A stretch of 64,000 nt of DNA, taken from Variovorax paradoxus. GTDB taxonomy: Bacteria; Pseudomonadota; Gammaproteobacteria; Burkholderiales; Burkholderiaceae_C. The first letter of the stretch is position 1. Each line of letters begins with the position of its first letter. The stretch is from NCBI RefSeq assembly GCF_000834655.1, contig NZ_JXQQ01000048.1, positions 1 to 64,000 on the forward strand. The letters are read 5' to 3'. Below, one piece after another: positions 42,756 to 53,056 of the stretch. The notes under the pieces are model-generated. The model was given only the letters and a program-made list of their open reading frames with translations. It was not told the DNA's origin and searched no databases. The translations under genes and the position numbers were made by a program.

Positions 42756-43394
42756 TCAGCACCAGCCCGCGGCCTTGAGCTGCTCCGCGAGCAGCTGCGC
42801 GACCTTCGCATAGCCCTGTGCATTGGCGTGGATGCGGTCCGAGCGCAGCGACGCATCCGACAGCACGCTCGAATACACATTGGCGACGAGCAGCGCCTGC
42901 CCCGACTTTGCGACCTCCTCGTAGAACGGTGCATCGCTCAATGAACCGACGACCGCGCGCATCGCGTCGGGCGCGGGTGTCGCCAGCAGCGCGACATGCG
43001 GCGTGTGCTCGCGCGCCTGGCTCACGAGCGCGGCGATGTTGTCGCGCGTGGCCGAGGCCGACACGCCGCGCAGCATGTCGTTGCCGCCGATGCCGATCAG
43101 GATCGCGTCGTAGCTGCCCGCGGACAGCAGCGAGGGCAGGCGCTGCAGCGCACCGGCCGAGGTATCGCCGTTGACGCCCGCGTTCTCGATCTTCCAGCCG
43201 GTCAGCTCGCCCAGTTTCACGGGCCACGACGCATCGGGCGGCGCGCCGTAGCCGAAGGTGAGGCTGTCGCCGATGGCCAGCACATGCGCATCGGGTTTCA
43301 GTGCGGCGGCCGATGGCTTGCGCTTGCCGCAGGCGGCCAGGACGGCCGCAGCCGGCACGCCGCACATCAGTTGGAGAAGGTGTCGTCGCTTCAT
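42756..43394 (-). CDS. SGNH/GDSL esterase, TesA-like lipoprotein
   Basis: A 212-residue GDSL hydrolase with blocks I GDSLTFGYG (nucleophile Ser), II GVNGDTSAG, III IGIGGNDMLRG and V DRIHANAQGY (Asp/His). The N-terminus MKRRHLLQLMCGVPAAAVLAACG is a signal with twin-Arg-like start and a lipobox Cys, so it is probably a periplasmic lipoprotein, like TesA/arylesterase. It is convergent with the CYTH gene (3-bp gap). Confidence 0.92.
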   Translation of the reverse strand: MKRRHLLQLMCGVPAAAVLAACGKRKPSAAALKPDAHVLAIGDSLTFGYGAPPDASWPVKLGELTGWKIENAGVNGDTSAGALQRLPSLLSAGSYDAILIGIGGNDMLRGVSASATRDNIAALVSQAREHTPHVALLATPAPDAMRAVVGSLSDAPFYEEVAKSGQALLVANVYSSVLSDASLRSDRIHANAQGYAKVAQLLAEQLKAAGWC

Positions 43395-43553
43395 GGAGCG
43401 CGCAGCTTAAACGCGGGCGGCACGCCCGCCGGCATTGCCCCTTTGCTTGCTCGGAAAGCGCATAAGCCTCTCCGTTTTTGTTCGTTCCCCGCCCGAGGGC
43501 CGCGGCGAAGAATCGTTGCCCTGCACGCTCATACATCACCGGGACCCGACACC

Positions 43554-44738
43554 ATGCCGCTGCTCAATCGCCATCGCTTCCTGCGCCATGTGGTCGCACT
43601 CTCCGCCGTGCTGCTGGCCACGCCGCTCGCGGCCCTTGCCGGGCCCGCCACCGGCGAGCCGGTATGGTTCGGCGTGAGCGGGCCGCTCACCGGGCAGAAC
43701 GCGCAGTACGGCGCGCAGTGGAAGGCAGGCTTCGACCTCGCGCTCGACCACATCAACGCGCAGGGCGGCATCCACGGCCGGCCGCTGGCCTACAACTTCG
43801 AAGACAGCCAGAGCGATCCGCGCCAGTCGGTGGCCATTGCGCAGAAGCTGGTGAACGACAAGCGCGTGCTCATCGAGCTGGGCGACTTCTCGAGCCCCGC
43901 ATCGATGGCGGCCTCGCCGATCTACCAGCGCGCGGGCCTGGTGCAACTGGGCTTCACCAACTCGCATCCCGACTTCACCAAGGGCGGCGACTACATCTGG
44001 AGCCCGTCAATCAGCCAGGCCGATGCGCAGCCACTGCTGGCCGACCTCGCGGTGAAGACGCTGGGCTTCAAGCGCATCGCGGTGCTGTATCTCAACACGG
44101 ACTGGGGCCGCACCAGCAAGGACGTTCTCGTGAAGGCCGCGCAGGAGCGCGGCGCGCAGCTCGCCATCGCCGAGGGCTACCAGCCCGACGAAAAAGACTT
44201 CCGCTCGACGCTGGTGCGCGTGCGCGATGCCAACCCCGACGGGCTGGTGCTCATCTCCTACTACCCCGACGGCGCGCTCATCGCGGGCCAGGTGCGCAGC
44301 GTGGGGTTGAAGCAGCCGATCGCGGCGGTGGGCTCGGTGTATTCGCCGAAGTTCATCGAACTCGGCGGCGCGGCGGTGAACGGCATCCACACCAACACCG
44401 CCTTCTTCCCCGAGGAGCCGCGCGCCGAGGTGCAGGACTTCGTGAAGAGCTTCCGCGCCAAATACAGCAAGGAGCCCGACGCCTTCAATGCCTACGCCTA
44501 CGACGCCGTGGTGTACGCGGTCGCCGCGCTGCGCCAGGCCGGCCCGAAGGCCGACCGAAAGGCGGTGCGCGACGCGTTCTACAAGATCAAGGACGTGCCC
44601 AGCGTCATCTTCGGCAAGGCCAGCTTCGATGCGCAGACGCGCCGCGTGATCGGCGTGAAGAGCGTGAACCTGGTGGTCAAGGACGGCAAGTGGGCGCAGA
44701 TCGACGAGAAGGCAGGGGCGGTGGCGTCGGCCAAATGA
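43554..44738 (+). CDS. ABC transporter substrate-binding protein (Leu/Ile/Val-type)
   Basis: A 394-residue periplasmic binding protein of the Peripla_BP_6/LivJ class: signal peptide (1-28), [29 protein letters not shown] and [19 protein letters not shown], then the two-lobe core. Its ligand could be branched-chain amino acids, amides or related compounds. ATG 43554 follows the spacer after the esterase. It overlaps the permease gene by 4 bp (ATGA) and opens a six-gene operon: binding protein, fused permease, OsmC, LivG, LivF, VOC. Confidence 0.93.
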   Translation: MPLLNRHRFLRHVVALSAVLLATPLAALAGPATGEPVWFGVSGPLTGQNAQYGAQWKAGFDLALDHINAQGGIHGRPLAYNFEDSQSDPRQSVAIAQKLVNDKRVLIELGDFSSPASMAASPIYQRAGLVQLGFTNSHPDFTKGGDYIWSPSISQADAQPLLADLAVKTLGFKRIAVLYLNTDWGRTSKDVLVKAAQERGAQLAIAEGYQPDEKDFRSTLVRVRDANPDGLVLISYYPDGALIAGQVRSVGLKQPIAAVGSVYSPKFIELGGAAVNGIHTNTAFFPEEPRAEVQDFVKSFRAKYSKEPDAFNAYAYDAVVYAVAALRQAGPKADRKAVRDAFYKIKDVPSVIFGKASFDAQTRRVIGVKSVNLVVKDGKWAQIDEKAGAVASAK

Positions 44739-46564
44739 GCTTCGCCTCGTTCTTCGACTACACGGTCAATGGCCTGATCATCGGCAACATCTATGCGTTG
44801 CTGGCGGTCGGGCTCGCGCTGATCTTCGGGGTTTCGCACCTGATCAACTTCGCGCACGGGTCGGTCTACACGGTCGGCGCGTACATCGGCTGGGCGAGCA
44901 TCACCTACCTGCACACGCCGCTGCCGTTGACCATCCTGCTGGTGGTGCTCGGCTCGGGCGCACTGGGCATGCTGATCGAGCGCGTGGGGCTTCGGCCGCT
45001 GCAGGGTGCCGCGCGCATCGCGCCGCTGCTGGCCACCATCGGCATCAGCTTCGTGCTCGACATCCTCGTGCAGTTGGTCTTCAGCCCCGACCCGGGCTCG
45101 CTGCCCACGCAGCTGCCCGACTGGCGCCTGAAGATCGGCACCGGCACCATCGGCGCCCTCGACCTTCTCATCGCGGGCATCGGCATCGCGAGCGCGGCGG
45201 TGCTGTTCGTCTTTTTGCGTTTCACGAAGCTCGGCTGGGCGGTGCGCGCCACCGCGCAGGACCGAGACGCGGCGCAGCAGATGGGCGTGGACGTCGACCG
45301 GGTGAACCAGACGGTGTTCGCCATCGCCGCCGCGCTGGGCGGACTCTCGGGGCTCCTGGTGGGCATGTACTACAACAACATCAGCCCGGCGATGAGCTTC
45401 CAGGCGACGCTCAAGGGCGTGGTGGCCACGGTGGTGGGCGGCGTGGGCAACGTGCCGGGCGCCATCGTCGGCAGCCTGCTGCTGGGGTTGATCGAGAGCT
45501 ACGGCGTGGCGATCCTCGGTACGCCCTACCGCAACCTCTTTGCGTTTGCGCTGCTGCTGGTGATCCTGGTGTGGAAGCCCAATGGACTCTTCGGCCGCAA
45601 GCGCGCGCTGCCGCCCGAGCCGCTCACCGGCACCTTCATCGCGCCGAGCAAGCCGTGGCATGTGCCGCGGCGACTGCTGCTCGCGCTCTTCGTCGCGGCG
45701 ATCGCGCTGCCGTTCTTCGATCCGTCGCCGTATCTCTTGCAGACGCTCACCAATGCGTGGCTCTATGCGGCGCTCGCGCTGAGCCTCACGCTCGTCGCCG
45801 GCACCATCGGGCAGATTTCGCTCGGCCATGCGGGACTGCTGGCCATCGGCGCGTATGCGTCGTCGCTGCTGGTGCTCGACCTGCACCTGCCGGTGGGCAC
45901 GGGCATCGTGCTCGCGGGCATCCTCACTTCGCTGGTCGGCACGGCGCTGATCTTTCCGGCGTTCCGCCTGCGCGGGCACTACGTGTCGATCGCCACGCTC
46001 GGCATCGGCGAGATCGTGGCGCTCACCATCCTCAATTGGGAAAGCCTCACGCGCGGTCCGATCGGCGTCTCGGGCATTCCGCCGCTCTCGCTGTTCGGCC
46101 GCGATGCGTCGTCGAACGAAGCCATCTACTGGGCGTCGTTCGGCGCGATGGTGCTGCTTGCCTTGTTGCAGTGGCGCCTGCTGCGCTCGCACCTGGGCCG
46201 CACCTTTCGCGCGGTGCGCGAGGACGAAGTGGCCGCACGCGCCTATGGCGTGAGCCCCGACCGCTACAAGGCGCTGGCCTTCGGCTTCGGCGGCTTCGCG
46301 GCGGGCGTGAGCGGCGCCTTCACCGCGCACATGTACTCGTACATCAACCACGAGACCTTCGGCTCGCAGATTTCGATCCTCGCGCTCACGATGGTGATCT
46401 TGGGCGGGCTCGGCAACATCAGCGGCGCATTGCTCGGCGCGGTGGCGCTCGTGAGCCTGCCCGAGCTGTTCCGCGTGACTGCCGAATACCGCATGCTGAT
46501 CTACGGCATCGCATTGCTGCTGTTGATCCGTTTCCGCCCGCAAGGCCTGCTGGGCACAGTCTGA
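44735..46564 (+). CDS. Fused LivH-LivM branched-chain-type ABC permease
   Basis: A 609-residue inner-membrane permease in which LivH (about residues 1-290) and LivM (about 300-609) are one chain. The LivH half has [15 protein letters not shown] and [21 protein letters not shown]. The LivM half has [20 protein letters not shown] and [19 protein letters not shown], both halves showing the EAA-like loops. Fusion of the two usually separate permeases occurs in some proteobacterial operons. About 16 membrane helices. OsmC follows after 13 bp. Confidence 0.93.
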   Translation: MSFASFFDYTVNGLIIGNIYALLAVGLALIFGVSHLINFAHGSVYTVGAYIGWASITYLHTPLPLTILLVVLGSGALGMLIERVGLRPLQGAARIAPLLATIGISFVLDILVQLVFSPDPGSLPTQLPDWRLKIGTGTIGALDLLIAGIGIASAAVLFVFLRFTKLGWAVRATAQDRDAAQQMGVDVDRVNQTVFAIAAALGGLSGLLVGMYYNNISPAMSFQATLKGVVATVVGGVGNVPGAIVGSLLLGLIESYGVAILGTPYRNLFAFALLLVILVWKPNGLFGRKRALPPEPLTGTFIAPSKPWHVPRRLLLALFVAAIALPFFDPSPYLLQTLTNAWLYAALALSLTLVAGTIGQISLGHAGLLAIGAYASSLLVLDLHLPVGTGIVLAGILTSLVGTALIFPAFRLRGHYVSIATLGIGEIVALTILNWESLTRGPIGVSGIPPLSLFGRDASSNEAIYWASFGAMVLLALLQWRLLRSHLGRTFRAVREDEVAARAYGVSPDRYKALAFGFGGFAAGVSGAFTAHMYSYINHETFGSQISILALTMVILGGLGNISGALLGAVALVSLPELFRVTAEYRMLIYGIALLLLIRFRPQGLLGTV

Positions 46565-46577
46565 AAGAACACACACC

Positions 46578-47156
46578 ATGAGCCACCTCAACGACTACCT
46601 CGCCGAGAAGCGCGCCGCCGTGCTGGCACGCAATGCCGCCGTCGAAGCAGGCACCGCGCAGCCCGTGCAACTCAAGGCCAGCGTGAAGGCCGAGGGCCGC
46701 AGCGGCGTGCGGCGCCTGCGCATCCGCGAGCACCAAGTCATCAGCGACAGCCCGCCCGATTTCGCGGGCTACAACCTCGGGCCCAGCTCGCCGGAGCTGC
46801 AGCTGGGCGTGCTCGGCACCTGCGTCACGCACATCTTCCTGATCCAGGCGGCCGAGCGCCAGGTGCCGCTCGAAAGCCTCGAGGTGGAAGTGACCGGCCT
46901 CATCGATCCGCGCGGCGGCAAGCCGGGCCACGAGAAGACGCCGATCTGGCCGCACGAGATCGGCTACACGGTGCACATCGATTCGCCCGCGAGCCGCGAG
47001 GAGATCGACGCGCTGTTCGAGGCGGTGGAGCGCAACTGCCCGATCCTCAACCTGCTGCGCAATCCGCAGACGATCCGCGCCGAGGTGAAGCTCGTCAATT
47101 CCAAGGCGGAAGCGGCGAATGCGCCGCAGGAAGCGGGCGATGCCCTCGCTGCTTGA
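46578..47156 (+). CDS. OsmC-family thiol peroxidase-like protein
   Basis: A 192-residue OsmC/Ohr-type protein with the two conserved Cys positions, in LGVLGTCVTHIFLI and ERNCPILNLLRNP, fitting the peroxidatic and resolving pair of organic-hydroperoxide reductases. Placement inside an amino acid-type transporter operon is unusual, and it overlaps the livG start by 17 bp. Its role may be to protect against or act on a reactive product of the imported substrate. This is inference. Confidence 0.88.
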   Translation: MSHLNDYLAEKRAAVLARNAAVEAGTAQPVQLKASVKAEGRSGVRRLRIREHQVISDSPPDFAGYNLGPSSPELQLGVLGTCVTHIFLIQAAERQVPLESLEVEVTGLIDPRGGKPGHEKTPIWPHEIGYTVHIDSPASREEIDALFEAVERNCPILNLLRNPQTIRAEVKLVNSKAEAANAPQEAGDALAA

Positions 47157-47984
47157 GATCAAGGGTCTCACGCGCCGTTTCGGCGGGCTGACCGCGGTGA
47201 ACGCGGTCGACCTGCAGGTGGGCGAGGGCGAGCTCCTCAGCGTGATCGGGCCGAACGGGGCAGGGAAGACCACGCTCTTCAACCTCGTGACGGGCCTGGA
47301 CCGGCCCGATGCGGGGCAGGTGCTGTTCGAGGGGCAGGACATCACCGGCCTGCCCGCGCAGCAGCTCGCGCAACGCGGCCTCGCGCGCACCTTCCAGCAC
47401 GGCCGCGTGTTCGCGAACCTCTCGGTGCTCGACAACGTGCTGGTCGGCGCACACACGCGGCTGCGCGCCGTGAAACCGCGCGTGGGCGGCGTGCCGGGCC
47501 TGGGCGCGCTGGCCGAACTGGCGCTCGCGCTGCTGCAGCCTTCGGCCGTGCGACGCGAAGAAGAGGCGCTGCGCAAGGACGCACTCGACATCGTGGCGCT
47601 CTTCGGCGAGCGGCTCGCGCCGCGCATCGACCATCCCGCCTACAGCCTGTCGTATGCGAACCGCCGCCGCGTCGAGATCGCACGCGCGCTCGCGCTCAAG
47701 CCGCGCCTGTTGCTGCTGGACGAACCCACGGCCGGCATGAACGAGAGCGAGACCGCGGAGATGCTGGAGATCATTCGCGGCCTCAAGTCGCGCGGGCAGA
47801 CCATCCTCTTGATCGAGCACAAGCTGGACCTCGTGATGCAGCTGTCCGACCGCGTCGCCGTGCTCGACGACGGCTGCAAGATCGCCGAAGGATTGCCGGA
47901 TGAAGTGCGCAACGACCCGGCCGTGATCGAGGCCTACCTCGGCCATCGGCACGTAGGTCAAACACAGGCAGAGGCGGTTCCCGC

Positions 47985-47988
<4 letters not shown>
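47140..47988 (+). CDS. livG: ABC transporter ATPase LivG-type
   Basis: A 282-residue ATPase. Walker A is GPNGAGKTT, the Q-loop lies in the RTFQHGRVF region, the signature is SYANRRRVEIARALA (a variant of LSYGxQRRLE), Walker B is LLLLDEPTAGMNES and the H-loop EHKLDLVM. ATG 47140 has AGGAAG before it and overlaps OsmC by 17 bp. The stop overlaps the LivF start (ATGA). The symbol denotes family, not a proven leucine transporter. Confidence 0.93.
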
Positions 47989-48833
<845 letters not shown>

Positions 48834-48859
48834 ACGAACGAACACAGGGAACACACACC

Positions 48860-49750
48860 ATGGCATTGAAACTCGACCACATCGTGATCGCGGTGCACGA
48901 CCTCGAACGCACCATCGCCGACTACGGCGCGCTCGGCTTTCACGTGGTGCGCGGCGGCGACCATCCCGGCCGCGCCACGCACAACGCGCTGGTGGTGTTC
49001 GATGACGGCAGCTACTTCGAATTGATCGCCTGGCGCGAGCCCTCGCCCTCGGAGCGCTGGTGGCAACTGCTGCAGCGGCACGGCGAAGGCATCGTCGATT
49101 TCGCGCTTCTGCCGCGCGACACCGCGATCACCGTGGCCGATGCGAAGGCGCGGGGCCTCGTGCTGGACGGCCCGCTCGACGGCGGCCGCGTGCGCCCCGA
49201 CGGCGAGCGCCTGCGCTGGCAGACGGCGCGCGCGCCTTCGGCCGACCTGCCTTTCCTGTGCGGCGACCTCACGCCGCGCAACCTGCGCGTGCCCGAAGGC
49301 GAGGCGCGCGTGCACGCCAACGGGACGCTCGGCGTGGCGAGCCTCGCGGTCGCGGTACGCGACCTCGATGCCACGCTGGCGCGCTACCGCGCACTGCTGG
49401 GCACCGTGTCCGACGATGCCGCCACGCACATCGGCGAGCCGGTGGCCGTGCCCGGCAGCAACGTGCGCGTGGCGGTCGTCGCGCTGGGCGGCAGCGTGCT
49501 CGTGTTGTCGTCGCCGCGCGAGAACGCTGCCGTCGAGAAGCAGGGCGGCGATGCGCTTGCACAGCGGCTCGTGGCGCGCGGCGAAGGCCCTTACGCGGTG
49601 GTGCTGCACACCGAGGAGCCCAAGTCCACCGGCGTGCTCGACCTTGCCAGCACGCATGGCGCGTTGATCGAGCTCGACCTGCCGCCGGTCGACCTGCACG
49701 TGAAACACGGCGCGCGCAGCGACCAGGTTAACAGCGTGGTCGGGGGCTGA
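48860..49750 (+). CDS. VOC-superfamily protein, glyoxalase_3 type
   Basis: A 296-residue protein with two VOC-fold halves. The first (LDHIVIAVHDLERTIADYGALGFHVVRGGDH, SYFELIAW) fits the Glyoxalase_3 type. The second (GVASLAVAVRDLDATLARYRALLG) is a weaker copy. Metal ligands of the first half look present (His7, Glu55 region). It is the last gene of the Liv-type operon, 26 bp after livF, so it may act on the imported compound. Specific reaction unknown. Confidence 0.87.
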   Translation: MALKLDHIVIAVHDLERTIADYGALGFHVVRGGDHPGRATHNALVVFDDGSYFELIAWREPSPSERWWQLLQRHGEGIVDFALLPRDTAITVADAKARGLVLDGPLDGGRVRPDGERLRWQTARAPSADLPFLCGDLTPRNLRVPEGEARVHANGTLGVASLAVAVRDLDATLARYRALLGTVSDDAATHIGEPVAVPGSNVRVAVVALGGSVLVLSSPRENAAVEKQGGDALAQRLVARGEGPYAVVLHTEEPKSTGVLDLASTHGALIELDLPPVDLHVKHGARSDQVNSVVGG

Positions 49751-49755
49751 GCCGC

Positions 49756-50196
49756 TCAGGCCGCCGAAGCCGTGTTCGCACGGCCCAGGTGCGCCTTGCG
49801 CAGCGCCGCCTGCATCTTCTTCTGCAGCGGCGGCCCGCCTTTCTCGAGCGCCGCCGCGGGCGCACCGCTTTCCTTGGTTGCCGGCGTGTGCCTGCGCCCC
49901 CAGATGCCGATCTGCGTGACCACCGGCAGCAGGTCGATGCCCATCGGCGTGAGGCTGTAGATGGCCTTCTGCTTGTGCGTGGGGTCGTTGGTCTTGCTGA
50001 GCACGCCCTGCTCGACGAGCTTGCCCAGGCGCTCGGTCAGGATGTTCGAGGAGATGCCTTCCTCGGACTGCAGGAACTCCCTGAAATGCCGCTTGCCGGC
50101 AAACATCATGTCGCGAACGATCAAGAGGCTCCAGCGGTCGCCGAAGACTTCGAGCGCGAGGTTGATCGGGCAGAGCGACTTCTGTTGAGTGGCCAT
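49756..50196 (-). CDS. HxlR-family transcription regulator
   Basis: A 146-residue winged-helix regulator: GDRWSLLIVRDMMFAGKRHFREF, EGISSNILTERLGKLVEQGVL, YSLTPMGIDLLPVV, then a tail unlike most HxlR proteins, rich in Ala, Lys and Glu. A single Cys near residue 9 (SLCPINLAL) matches the redox/electrophile-sensing position of some HxlR members. It is divergent from the reductase gene, and an inverted repeat (50234-50267) in the 113-bp gap is its likely operator. Confidence 0.9.
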   Translation of the reverse strand: MATQQKSLCPINLALEVFGDRWSLLIVRDMMFAGKRHFREFLQSEEGISSNILTERLGKLVEQGVLSKTNDPTHKQKAIYSLTPMGIDLLPVVTQIGIWGRRHTPATKESGAPAAALEKGGPPLQKKMQAALRKAHLGRANTASAA

Positions 50197-50233
50197 CGGG
50201 ATTCCGGTGCGTTTGAAAAACTGCTTGCATTTT

Positions 50234-50267
50234 TGCATCGGTTTACGAATACTGCGAACCGATTGCA
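50234..50267. promoter_or_regulatory. Inverted-repeat operator between hxlR-type gene and reductase gene
   Basis: TGCATCGGTT (50234-50243) and AACCGATTGCA (50257-50267) are mirror arms about a 13-bp centre, differing by one inserted T. It lies midway between divergent starts at 50196 and 50310, as expected for an HxlR dimer site. Confidence 0.78.
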
Positions 50268-50309
50268 TTTCAAGAGCAGTTTCTCCATCGGACCCAAGGA
50301 GTGCCTCCA

Positions 50310-50881
50310 TGCGAAAGCTCATCCTGCAGATGCAGATGTCCGTCGATGGGTATGTCTCGCCCGCCAATGGCAGCCTCGACTGGCAGGTCTGGGGCTGGGG
50401 CGATCGCTGGGCCTGGGACGACGGGTTGAAGGCGTTTTTCAACCAGGTCTTCGAAGGCGTCGACACCATCCTGCTGAGCCGCAAGATCGTGGAGGAGGGC
50501 TACCTCGACCACTGGGGCCGCGCCGCGAAAAACCATCCGGCGAACCCGCAGTTCGCCTTCGCTCAGAAGGTGGTGCTCACCGACAAGCTGAAGGCATCGC
50601 GCTGGGAGCGCACCGCCATCGCGCGAGGTGGCTTCATCGACGAGGTGAATGCGCTCAAGAAGAAAGAGGGCAAGGACATCCTCGTCATCGGCGGCGTCGG
50701 CTTCGCGTCGTCGCTTGTCACCGAGAAGCTGGTCGACGAGTTCCAGTTCTTCGTGAACCCCACGGCCGTGGGCGGCGGGCGCTCGGTGTTTCACGACCAG
50801 CGCAAAGGACATGCGCTGCGGCTGCTGGGCTCGAAGGGCTACGAATGCGGCGTCGTCGTCAATCGCTACGCACCTGCGTGA
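50310..50881 (+). CDS. Dihydrofolate reductase / RibD-C family protein
   Basis: A 190-residue protein of the RibD C-terminal / YyaP-YwjB type: LILQMQMSVDGYVSPANGSLDWQ, DTILLSRKIVEEGYLDHW, KDILVIGGVGFASSLVTEKLVDEFQFFVNP. These proteins share the dihydrofolate reductase fold and are often induced by electrophiles under an adjacent HxlR or TetR regulator. True DHFR activity is unlikely because the active-site Asp/Glu pattern differs. AAGGAG lies 10 bases before ATG 50310. Confidence 0.9.
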
Positions 50882-51005
50882 AGGACAACGCGCCGCTGCG
50901 ATACCGGTGCTTACCTGATTTCACCTGACCATGACCTGAAGTGCTCTGAGCAGACACAACGGCGGCACACAATGGACTCGTCATCAACGCATGAAGGAGT
51001 TCCAG

Positions 51006-51458
51006 ATGATCATCAATTCAAAGAGCATGGCCGTCGCTGTTGCGGCGCTCGCGATGTGCATGGCCGCGGGAAGCGCCTTCGCGCAAGACCGCCGCTTCGA
51101 CGGACGCCCCGGTGACGGGCGCGACGACCGCAATGGACGTGTCGAGCAACGTCACGGCAACGACCGGGGCGATCGCAACTTCGATCGCCGGGGTCCGCAC
51201 CGCGACTACCGCGGCAACCAGGACTTCCGCGACGGTCGCCAGTTCGATCGCCGTGGCTTCCCGCAGCCGCATTCCGAGTGGCGCCGTGGTGGCCGCGTGC
51301 CGGCCGAGTACCGTGGCCGCAACTACGTGGTGAACGATTACCGCGCCTACCGCCTGCAGCCGCCGCCGCGCGGTTACCAGTGGGTCGGCGTGGGTGGTGA
51401 CTACGTGCTCGCCGCCATTGCGACCGGCCTGATCGCGCAGATCATCGCGGGCCAATAA
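51006..51458 (+). CDS. RcnB-like periplasmic protein
   Basis: A 150-residue exported protein: signal peptide (1-27, ending SAFAQ), a long Arg/Asp/Gly/His-rich disordered middle with many RxD repeats (about 28-95), and a C-terminal RcnB-type segment RVPAEYRGRNYVVNDYRAYRLQ and PPRGYQWVGVGGDYVLAAIATGLI. RcnB-family proteins modulate nickel/cobalt response and bind metal in the periplasm. ATG 51006 is preceded by AAGGAG at 7 bases, better than the in-frame start at 50991. A terminator follows at 51493. Confidence 0.85.
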   Translation: MIINSKSMAVAVAALAMCMAAGSAFAQDRRFDGRPGDGRDDRNGRVEQRHGNDRGDRNFDRRGPHRDYRGNQDFRDGRQFDRRGFPQPHSEWRRGGRVPAEYRGRNYVVNDYRAYRLQPPPRGYQWVGVGGDYVLAAIATGLIAQIIAGQ

Positions 51459-51492
51459 CCCGCTTCGTTCTGCCCGGCCCGGCCGGATACGA

Positions 51493-51522
51493 AACCGCCA
51501 CAGGTCACTGTGGCGGTTTTTT
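51493..51522 (+). terminator. Intrinsic terminator after the RcnB-like gene
   Basis: AACCGCCACAG pairs with CTGTGGCGGTT, 4-bp loop, then a T-run: an 11-bp stem. It is 35 bp after the stop codon. Because the A/T flanks are weaker on the other side it works mainly in the plus direction. Confidence 0.93.
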
Positions 51523-51539
51523 CTTTATCTGGACGCTTG

Positions 51540-51803
51540 TCAGGCCAGCGCGGTGGAGGCCGATTGGGCGCACACGTTGCGCCCCGTGATGGTCAGGCGC
51601 AGCCCGCCGCCGTGCCATTCGAGCCAGTTGAGGCTCACGTACGCGTCGATGTCGTTGTCGTCGATGCGGTCGGCTTGGCGGCTCTGCAGGAGCTCCACCG
51701 TGGCGGGCAGCGCTCGTTTCAACCGTTCTCGTCGCTCCGCTGCATCGGCCGCCTTCTGGGCGGCCCTAGTTTGCTGTTGCTGCTGCTGCGGGGTCGATGC
51801 CAT
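51540..51803 (-). CDS. Small hypothetical protein
   Basis: An 87-residue protein that begins with a Gln run (PQQQQQQTRAAQKAADAAERR), continues as a charged helical segment and ends with a compact NDIDAYVSLNWLEWHGGGLRL domain. I recognise no family. The central part looks like a conserved small-protein core, while the Gln/Ala-rich N-terminus is low-complexity. The next minus-strand gene upstream starts at 52884, so this gene is transcribed independently or by read-through from that gene. Confidence 0.6.
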   Translation of the reverse strand: MASTPQQQQQQTRAAQKAADAAERRERLKRALPATVELLQSRQADRIDDNDIDAYVSLNWLEWHGGGLRLTITGRNVCAQSASTALA

Positions 51804-51939
51804 TGCTGATCCGTTCCGGAAGCCAAGGAATTAACCCGAATGTACGCCCCTTGTGTGAAGGCGTACGCTTTCTTTTGAACCCCGCCGTGTTCCCAGTACC
51901 CGCCACGCAACAGCGCCCGCACCGGCCCGGGTGGCACGG

Positions 51940-52884
51940 CTAGATTTCGTAGTGGGAAGCCTTGGCCTCGTCGCCCAGCGCCTTTTCGACAATGGCCCGC
52001 GTCAGGGTCGGTGCGAACGACTCGATGAAGGCATAGACGTATTTGCGCAGGTAGTTGCCGCGGCGCACCGCGAGCTTGGTGAGGTTGATGCCGAACAGGC
52101 GCCCCGCGTCGATCGCGCGCAGCTGCGTGTCGCGCTCCGCCTCGTAGGCCACGCCGGCCACGATGCCCACGCCAAGGCCCAGGTGCACATAGGTCTTGAT
52201 CACGTCGGCATCCATCGCGGCGAGCACGATGTTGGGCGCGAGCCCGCGTTGCTCGAAGGCTTCGTCGATGCGCGAGCGGCCGGTGAAGCCCGTGTCGTAG
52301 GTGATCAGCGGATAGCGCGTGAGCGCCTCCAGCGACAGCGGCGCATCCAGCAGCGGATGGCCCGGCGGCACGATCACCGAATGCGTCCAGCGGTAGCAGG
52401 GCAGGGCGACCAGTTGCGGGTAGTCGCCCAGCGCCTCGGTGGCGATGCCCACGTCGGCCTCGCCGTCGATCAGCATCTGCGCGATCTGCTTGGGCGAGCC
52501 CTGGTGCAGGTGCAGTTTCACGTTCGGAAACTGCGCGCGGAATTCCTGCACGGCCACCGGCATCGCATAGCGCGCCTGCGAGTGCGTGGCCGCGATGGAG
52601 AGCAGCCCGCTCTGCTGCGCGACGAACTCCTGCCCCGCGTGCCGCAGGTTGCTGCTTTCCAGCAGCATCCGTTCGATGATCGGAAGCACGTGGCCGCCCG
52701 GTTCGGTAAGGCCCGTGAGCCGCTTGCCGGCGCGCACGAAAAGCTCGATGCCGAGCTCCTCCTCGAGTTCGCGGATCTGCCGGCTCACGCCGGGCTGCGA
52801 GGTGTGAAGGGTGTGAGCGACTTCGGTCAGGTTGAAGCCGCAACGAACGGCCTCGCGTACCGAGCGCAGTTGTTGGAAGTTCAT
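51940..52884 (-). CDS. LysR-type regulator of the CysB/Cbl class
   Basis: A 314-residue regulator with the N-terminal helix-turn-helix FNLTEVAHTLHTSQPGVSRQIRELEEELGIELF, very close to the CysB/Cbl consensus, and a ligand-binding domain (IAATHSQARYAMP, GLGVGIVAGVAYEAERD) with the TTHTQARY-like sulfate-sensing stretch. ATG 52884 starts MNFQQLRSV, the typical CysB N-terminus; a start at 52902 is also possible. It probably senses sulfur status (O-acetylserine/sulfate). The divergent TetR gene shares the 172-bp gap. Confidence 0.92.
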   Translation of the reverse strand: MNFQQLRSVREAVRCGFNLTEVAHTLHTSQPGVSRQIRELEEELGIELFVRAGKRLTGLTEPGGHVLPIIERMLLESSNLRHAGQEFVAQQSGLLSIAATHSQARYAMPVAVQEFRAQFPNVKLHLHQGSPKQIAQMLIDGEADVGIATEALGDYPQLVALPCYRWTHSVIVPPGHPLLDAPLSLEALTRYPLITYDTGFTGRSRIDEAFEQRGLAPNIVLAAMDADVIKTYVHLGLGVGIVAGVAYEAERDTQLRAIDAGRLFGINLTKLAVRRGNYLRKYVYAFIESFAPTLTRAIVEKALGDEAKASHYEI

Positions 52885-53029
52885 CTGGCGCCGAGGTGTC
52901 ATCAAGACCCCGGAGTGGGGCCCGACCGGCGATTCTCTGCACAAGTGCTTATGCAGGGAACGATGCGTTTGTTGGTTCCACATGAGCAAAACATCTTTAC
53001 GGTGTGACGTTCGCTTCGTGCTTGCAGTT

Positions 53030-53045
53030 TCGCACGACTGTGCTA
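53030..53045. promoter_or_regulatory. TetR operator 1
   Basis: TCGCAC-GACT-GTGCTA, a 16-bp dyad (arms TCGCAC and, with one mismatch, GTGCGA). It lies 12-27 bases before the TetR ATG, overlapping the AT-rich TAAATTTT that looks like its -10 region. The same dyad occurs at 53705-53720 upstream of the micropeptide gene. Confidence 0.8.
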
Positions 53046-53056
53046 AATTTTGCAGC

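Noticed and set aside
49697-49707. CACGTGAAACA, half of a parS site
   Set aside because: Only the right half matches; the left half (TGTTT) is absent, and it lies inside the VOC gene far from the parB locus.
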